A DNA stretch of 8,561 nt. It comes from Candidatus Caenarcanales bacterium (GTDB lineage: Bacteria > Cyanobacteriota > Vampirovibrionia > Caenarcaniphilales > Caenarcanaceae). The notes beneath the pieces were generated by a model. It was not told where the DNA came from. It saw nothing but the letters and a program-made list of their open reading frames with translations, and did not search any database. Where the stretch lies: assembly GCA_947489925.1 (NCBI GenBank), contig CANLFK010000093.1, forward strand, positions 1 through 8,561, given 5' to 3'. Both the position numbers and the translations under genes were made by a program. Numbering within the stretch: the stretch's first letter is position 1; every line of letters begins with the position of its first letter. Below are positions 5,280 to 8,561 of the stretch, one piece after another.

Positions 5280-6602
5280 TTATTGATTTTCAAATGGTTC
5301 AGATTTTCGGTTCTTGTAAAGTCCATTTTTACTATTTTCAATTAAATCACTAAAGAAATAAACACTTTTCTTATTTTTAGGATTAGTATTTTTAGCTTTT
5401 GAAATTAATTTTTCCGCTTCAGCAGCTTTCACTTCACGGGCTGGCTTAATTATTTGAGTTTCATATTGAGAATATTGATTAAGATTTTGCTCATTTCCTA
5501 AAATTTTAATTTGATTTTCAGCTTCTTTTGTTTCGGGTAATTGAATTGGCTTAAATAAAGCTTTTTCTGGATTAACTGATTTCACCTCTTGTTTTTCCTC
5601 TTCGGGAGCTGAAGTTAAAATTTCTAAATCAGTATTTTTCTTTTCTTCTATTTTATTAATTGTTTGGGGCGATAAATTTTTTGTAATTTTTTTAGCAGAA
5701 GAATTATTTTTCTTTTTGGTTAATTTAGACAAATTTTTCCATGAAAAAACCTTATCTTTTATTATTTTATTATTTTTTGTTTTTTGTTTATCGATTTTTT
5801 CTAGCTCTGATTCAGTATTTTGAATGTTTAATAATGGTATATCTTCTTTATTTATTTTATAGTATTTAGTAGCAAAATTATAAAAGTTTTCTTTTTGCTG
5901 GGTAGCTAAACTATAAACTTGATTCATGAAAATAGCTTGCCCAGACAGGAAAAACAAATTAGCCAAAATGAAAGCATAAATTAAATTTTTTGGACTTTGT
6001 TTATTTTTCTTTTTTACTATTATTTGTATTGGTTTTTTTTCATCTTTTACTTTGATGAGAGGCTCTTTTATTGCTGAATCTAAGTCTGAATCTAAGTCGG
6101 TGTTTGTCGTCTCAACTACTTTTATTTCATCATTCTTTATATCTGAAAAAATATTAATAGTATTATTTGATTTAACTTTATTTTTATTTGTTTTTTTTAT
6201 TGGAAGTTTTGATAAACAATTCTCCGAAGATATGATTAAGATTTTGTGGTGTTTTAAAACTAATTCTCCACTTTCATAGCGACAAATACTGCCCAAAATA
6301 CTAACCAAGTCTCCACTTTTAAATGTATCGAGCAAGCTTGTATTTTCATCTATTAAAACTTTTATAAAACCAGAATCATCAAAAATATATAAATGATTTT
6401 GTTCTTTCAAAAAACAGTCCAAAAAGCCTATCAACCAAATTAATTCAGCTGATTCTTTTTCTGTTTCTAATTTGGCAAAATCAGTTTTTATTTCTGCAAC
6501 AGTTAATCGTTTAGCAGTTGGCTCAATATTAAATTGGTCTTCCGCTTCTAACAAAGAGTTTGTATTATTAATAAAAGATGTTTTTACTTCTTCTTCAATC
6601 AT
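5280..6602 (-). CDS. Single-span membrane protein with OB-fold-like N-terminal domain
   Basis: The predicted protein has 440 residues. Residues about 53-126 have the pattern of an OB-fold of the nucleic-acid-binding type: ELIWLIGFLDCF, then HLYIFDDSGFIKVLID, then SGDLVSILGSICRYESGELV and HHKILIIS, resembling 'v.G.V.......yi.DdtG.i.V......l..Gd.v.v.G.v...'. A Lys-rich stretch (about 195-206) precedes one hydrophobic helix (about 207-227). By the positive-inside rule the OB-like domain is cytoplasmic and residues 228-440 lie outside the membrane. That outer part is low-complexity, rich in Lys, Glu and Asn, and probably disordered or coiled. I recognise no full-length family. It is transcribed in the same direction as the rod gene, 109 bases upstream of it. 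The first in-frame ATG was taken. Confidence 0.75.
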   Translation of the reverse strand: MIEEEVKTSFINNTNSLLEAEDQFNIEPTAKRLTVAEIKTDFAKLETEKESAELIWLIGFLDCFLKEQNHLYIFDDSGFIKVLIDENTSLLDTFKSGDLVSILGSICRYESGELVLKHHKILIISSENCLSKLPIKKTNKNKVKSNNTINIFSDIKNDEIKVVETTNTDLDSDLDSAIKEPLIKVKDEKKPIQIIVKKKNKQSPKNLIYAFILANLFFLSGQAIFMNQVYSLATQQKENFYNFATKYYKINKEDIPLLNIQNTESELEKIDKQKTKNNKIIKDKVFSWKNLSKLTKKKNNSSAKKITKNLSPQTINKIEEKKNTDLEILTSAPEEEKQEVKSVNPEKALFKPIQLPETKEAENQIKILGNEQNLNQYSQYETQIIKPAREVKAAEAEKLISKAKNTNPKNKKSVYFFSDLIENSKNGLYKNRKSEPFENQ

Positions 6603-6638
6603 TTAATTAAAATACGATTTAATATTCCTTAATTATTT

Positions 6639-6658
6639 TTTATATACCCTTCCCGAAT
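6639..6658 (-). promoter_or_regulatory. Shared upstream motif, copy 2 (ATTCGGGAA-N3-TATATAAA)
   Basis: On the minus strand these bases read ATTCGGGAAGGGTATATAAA, 36 bases before the ATG of the OB-fold gene. They match the motif at 4401-4420 at 17 of 20 positions, with all differences in the central triplet. Here the TATATAAA part could act as a -10 region. The motif lies in the 119-base divergent gap shared with the coiled-coil gene, whose own TATAAT is at 6692-6697. Confidence 0.5.
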
Positions 6659-6691
6659 GAAAAAGTTAATTTTATTTTGGTCTTACTGGGG

Positions 6692-6697
6692 TATAAT
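6692..6697 (+). promoter_or_regulatory. Possible -10 box (TATAAT) for the coiled-coil membrane protein gene
   Basis: TATAAT within CTGGGGTATAATTACC lies 24 bases before the ATG at 6722. It stands in a locally GC-richer patch, which makes chance occurrence less likely. No good -35 hexamer is seen at 16-18 bp spacing. Confidence 0.45.
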
Positions 6698-6721
6698 TAC
6701 CTTATTTAGTTGAGACAAATT

Positions 6722-7051
6722 ATGGAAATTAATACAACACTAGGTTTGTTTGCCGCTCAAATAATTAGTTCTTTAGGTCTTTTTTGGGCTGTTACGAGTT
6801 CTTTTAATAATCGAATTAATGATGTCGAAAGCAAATTAAATATAAAAATAGATTCTAAGTTTGAAACCTTATCTAAAGAAGTTAATGAAGTAAAAGTTGA
6901 AATTAATGAAGTAAAAATTGAACAAGCAAAACAAGGCGGAGAAATTCATAGGCTTGGTGATAAAGTTGATCATTTGAATCAAAGAATTGATTTTATTTAT
7001 AATCTTCTTCCCATGCCAAAATTAGCTATTCAAAATCCCCAAGACTGTTAA
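6722..7051 (+). CDS. Small N-terminally anchored coiled-coil membrane protein
   Basis: The predicted protein has 109 residues when started at ATG 6722. The frame can be opened at TTG 6710, adding four residues, but the ATG is preferred. Residues 6-27 (LGLFAAQIISSLGLFWAVTS) form one hydrophobic helix. Residues 29-96 are a continuous coiled coil (NRINDVESKLN through RLGDKVDHLNQRIDFIYNLL) containing a duplicated heptad. The short tail ends KLAIQNPQDC. No family is recognised. A membrane helix joined to a coiled coil and followed by a muramidase gene recalls holin or accessory proteins of lysis cassettes such as XhlA, but there the helix is C-terminal, so this is only an analogy. The muramidase gene starts 92 bases downstream and has its own strong ribosome binding site. 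Confidence 0.75.
   Translation: MEINTTLGLFAAQIISSLGLFWAVTSSFNNRINDVESKLNIKIDSKFETLSKEVNEVKVEINEVKIEQAKQGGEIHRLGDKVDHLNQRIDFIYNLLPMPKLAIQNPQDC
6881..6922 (+). repeat. Two in-frame 21-bp repeats in the coiled-coil gene
   Basis: Units 6881-6901 (GTTAATGAAGTAAAAGTTGA plus A) and 6902-6922 (ATTAATGAAGTAAAAATTGA plus A) differ at two bases and encode VNEVKVE and INEVKIE. This is a recent duplication of one heptad, like the 21-bp repeats in the nuclease-like gene. Confidence 0.8.
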
Positions 7052-7076
7052 TAAAAATAAATTAGTATAAACAAAC

Positions 7077-7096
7077 CTTAAAAATCACACTTTAAG
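7077..7096 (+). promoter_or_regulatory. Short inverted repeat CTTAAA-N8-TTTAAG upstream of the muramidase gene
   Basis: The stem is 7077-7082 with 7091-7096, with AATCACAC between. Its reverse complement, CTTAAAGTGTGATTTTTAAG, closely matches the element at 3113-3130 (CTTAAAAGTGTTTTTAAG). It lies 48 bases before the muramidase ATG and just upstream of two TATAAA boxes (7105-7110, 7122-7127), where an operator could sit. No T-run follows. Confidence 0.3.
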
Positions 7097-7130
7097 ATTA
7101 ATAGTATAAAAGGGATTTCACTATAAATTT

Positions 7131-7137
7131 AGGGGGT
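7131..7137 (+). promoter_or_regulatory. Strong Shine-Dalgarno (AGGGGGT) for the muramidase gene
   Basis: AGGGGGT ends 6 bases before the ATG at 7144 and fixes that start. It is the only strong Shine-Dalgarno sequence in the window, which suggests higher or differently controlled translation. TATAAA boxes at 7105-7110 and 7122-7127 suggest a promoter of its own, although neither has a good -35. Confidence 0.75.
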
Positions 7138-7143
7138 AAGCTT

Positions 7144-7983
7144 ATGAGTGGAAGTTCAAGTGTTGGTCAGAGTAATAATACAAATACTGTTTGGAGTAAT
7201 CAAATTCCACCTCTTATTAATGAACTTGATAAACTTCGAGGTATTGGCTCAACTCCCTCTCCTCAAACTCAAACTTCTCAAGGAACAGATACTTTATTAA
7301 AAACTCCTGAGCCTCTGACTATTGCAACCTTTAAAGTTTCTATTCCACCTTCTGCCCAAGTTACTTTGCCAACTCCTAACACTTCTTCAACAAGTTCATC
7401 TTCAGCAGCTACAAGTACAGGAAGTGGAAGTGCTGATTTAGGACAATTATTACAAGGTAGTTCTTTTGCAGGAGCTAATCCACCAACTTCAAATACATTT
7501 AAGTCTAAAGCAAAAGAAATGACACCTTTTATTTCAGAAACTGCTTTACAGTTAATAAAAATTTTTGAAGGGTTTGAAGGTAAAGCTTATACGGGTGCTG
7601 GTGCTGGAGATAGAACTATTGGTTTTGGTTCATCTGAATTAAGTGGTAAACCAGAAGTATTAGCAGCATTAAGTAAAGGAAGCATAAGCGTAGAAGAAGC
7701 AGAAGACTTAATGTTAAAAGAGATTCAGGGTTTGCGTCCAGTCGTTGAAAAACACTTTGGCAGTCAATTAAATCCTAATCAATTTGGTGTATTAATTTCA
7801 CTGGCTTATAATGGTGGAGAACAAGCTTTAATAGATTTAAAATCAAAATCTGGCGGAAATTTACAAAAAGTCGGAGAAATACTGCCTAATTTTTATGTAA
7901 CCTCTGATGGACAATATTTAGAAGGTCTTACAAATAGAAGAATTATTGAACAAAAATTATGGAATTCACCAGCTAATGCTTAA
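7144..7983 (+). CDS. GH24-family muramidase (lysozyme-like) with long disordered N-terminus
   Basis: The predicted protein has 279 residues. Residues 1-125 are a Ser/Thr/Pro/Gln-rich region without a signal peptide or membrane helix. Residues about 132-275 form a GH24 (T4/lambdoid-type) lysozyme domain: LQLIKIFEGFEGKAY (135-149), TIGFG (158-162), an EEAEDLMLKEI helix (184-194), LNPNQFGVLISLAYNGG (209-225) and GLTNRRIIEQKLW (261-273), which matches the family's 'GL.rRR..E..Lw' end. Catalytic Glu is Glu142. Thr158 fits the catalytic Thr, but the Asp normally a few residues after the Tyr is absent and Asp156 sits later; the His after 'GyG' is Ser. It would cleave the MurNAc-GlcNAc bond of peptidoglycan if active. 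Export must use another route: a holin, the flagellar type III system or lysis. No phage genes are near. The gene ends convergently with a minus-strand gene through TTAA (7980-7983). Confidence 0.92.
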   Translation: MSGSSSVGQSNNTNTVWSNQIPPLINELDKLRGIGSTPSPQTQTSQGTDTLLKTPEPLTIATFKVSIPPSAQVTLPTPNTSSTSSSSAATSTGSGSADLGQLLQGSSFAGANPPTSNTFKSKAKEMTPFISETALQLIKIFEGFEGKAYTGAGAGDRTIGFGSSELSGKPEVLAALSKGSISVEEAEDLMLKEIQGLRPVVEKHFGSQLNPNQFGVLISLAYNGGEQALIDLKSKSGGNLQKVGEILPNFYVTSDGQYLEGLTNRRIIEQKLWNSPANA

Positions 7984-8561
7984 TTTGATTTACAAATAGT
8001 TTTATTGCAGCTCCAAAAGACAGCTGGATTTGATTTTAAAGAGTCAAGAAAAACAATGTCTCTACTTGCATAATAACCTATTAAAAGAGACTCAGACAAT
8101 TTATCAGATGCGTTTTCTGGCGGATACATATAAATTATTTGATCAGATTTTGTTTGACTATTTATTATTTGACCTAAATCTTTATAAATATTGGTTTGTC
8201 CACGATGTTTAATATAAAAAGTATAAGCAGTTGAGTATATTAAAATGCCAATTACTAAATAAATATATTTTTGTTTTAATACTTTAAAAAACTCAGCAAT
8301 AGATAAGCAAGCAAATGGTATAAGAGTACAAATCCAAAACACATGTTTATAAGCTCCATGAGGAAAAAATAAAATCATTGCTAATGGCTGAATAATTAGT
8401 GGCAAGTATAAATTTTTATTTTTTTTAAAGACAACATAATATCCAATAAAAATAAACGGAGTGAAATAAGTAATAATATAGCTTATTAAAATTCTGCTTA
8501 ATAAACGAAATAATGATACTTCAAATGAAATATGCCCTCTTGTATGAGAATAAATAACTGA
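7980..8561 (-). CDS. C-terminal part of a multi-span membrane protein, probably GT-C (ArnT/PMT-like) glycosyltransferase; 5' truncated by window
   Basis: The frame is open from the window edge (8561) to TAA at 7980-7982, giving 193 residues. The TTG at 8403-8405 is internal, not the start. Hydrophobic segments fall at about 24-45, 52-67, 73-93 and 99-117 of the visible part, with a Lys-rich loop (46-50), followed by a soluble domain (118-193) containing DQIIYMYPPENASD and LLIGYYASRDIVFLDS. Several membrane helices, a HGAYKHVFW segment and a C-terminal soluble domain with 'YYa.R.i' resemble the end of dolichyl-phosphate-mannose or undecaprenyl-linked sugar transferases of the GT-C fold, which add sugars outside the cytoplasmic membrane. 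The catalytic N-terminal loop is not in the window, so the assignment is tentative. It overlaps the convergent muramidase gene by TTAA. Confidence 0.75.
   Translation of the reverse strand, partial: SVIYSHTRGHISFEVSLFRLLSRILISYIITYFTPFIFIGYYVVFKKNKNLYLPLIIQPLAMILFFPHGAYKHVFWICTLIPFACLSIAEFFKVLKQKYIYLVIGILIYSTAYTFYIKHRGQTNIYKDLGQIINSQTKSDQIIYMYPPENASDKLSESLLIGYYASRDIVFLDSLKSNPAVFWSCNKTICKSN

Noticed and set aside
6052..6279. Plus-strand open frame inside the OB-fold gene
   Set aside because: It is an antisense shadow with a Phe/Leu-rich translation caused by Lys/Asn codons on the other strand.
6722..7983. Prophage remnant
   Set aside because: A GH24 domain alone is not sufficient; no integrase, capsid, tail or terminase genes are visible, and composition resembles the neighbours.
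8008..8026. Inverted repeat CAGCT...AGCTG after the muramidase stop
   Set aside because: A 5-bp stem with a 9-base loop and interrupted Ts is weak and falls within the coding sequence of the convergent gene.
8030..8212. Plus-strand open frame after the muramidase
   Set aside because: It is antisense to the membrane protein whose frame is open from 7980 to the window edge and fits membrane-helix statistics.

Overview
The window is an AT-rich bacterial segment with tightly packed genes on both strands. Recognisable functions are an MEP-pathway isoprenoid enzyme (IspG), a flagellar rod protein of the FlgF/FlgG type, a NarL-type DNA-binding regulator, a GH24 muramidase and a multi-span GT-C-like membrane protein. 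This suggests a flagellated, peptidoglycan-containing bacterium with low GC. A non-photosynthetic cyanobacterial relative (Melainabacteria/Vampirovibrionia) or another poorly sampled phylum would fit, but the sequence alone does not settle it. Strong Shine-Dalgarno sequences are almost absent; the muramidase gene is the clear exception.

Left part (1-1519): the window opens inside the 3' end of a gene that recurs, 138/139 bases identical, as the end of the complete gene at 945-1517. That gene encodes a coiled-coil plus PD-(D/E)XK nuclease-like protein. Between the two copies lie an imperfect inverted repeat built from ACAGAT-type words (142-290) and a gene for a two-span membrane protein with a possible PH-like C-terminal domain (354-905). 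Middle left (1612-3087): ispG is followed after 3 bases by a small gene, possibly DUF721/DciA-like, that is probably co-transcribed.

Centre (3227-6602): a NarL/LuxR-type regulator with a degenerate receiver faces a minus-strand run of three genes. In order of transcription these encode a membrane protein with an OB-fold-like N-terminus, a FlgF/FlgG-type rod protein, and a small protein with a Gly-every-third-residue N-terminal repeat. The first and third of these genes share an almost identical 20-nt upstream motif, ATTCGGGAA-N3-TATATAAA. The regulator and the last gene of the run are convergent and overlap by four bases, TTAA, which supply both stop codons.

Right part (6692-8561): divergent from the OB-fold gene, the plus strand carries a small membrane-anchored coiled-coil protein. 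It is followed by a GH24 muramidase that has a long disordered N-terminus instead of a signal peptide. The muramidase gene again ends convergently, through a TTAA overlap, with a minus-strand multi-span protein truncated by the window edge. No phage structural genes are visible. A cell-wall role, possibly linked to the flagellum, is therefore at least as likely for the muramidase as a phage-derived one, but this is inference.

No stretch longer than 300 bases lacks a gene. I saw no tRNA, rRNA, CRISPR array, transposase or convincing intrinsic terminator.
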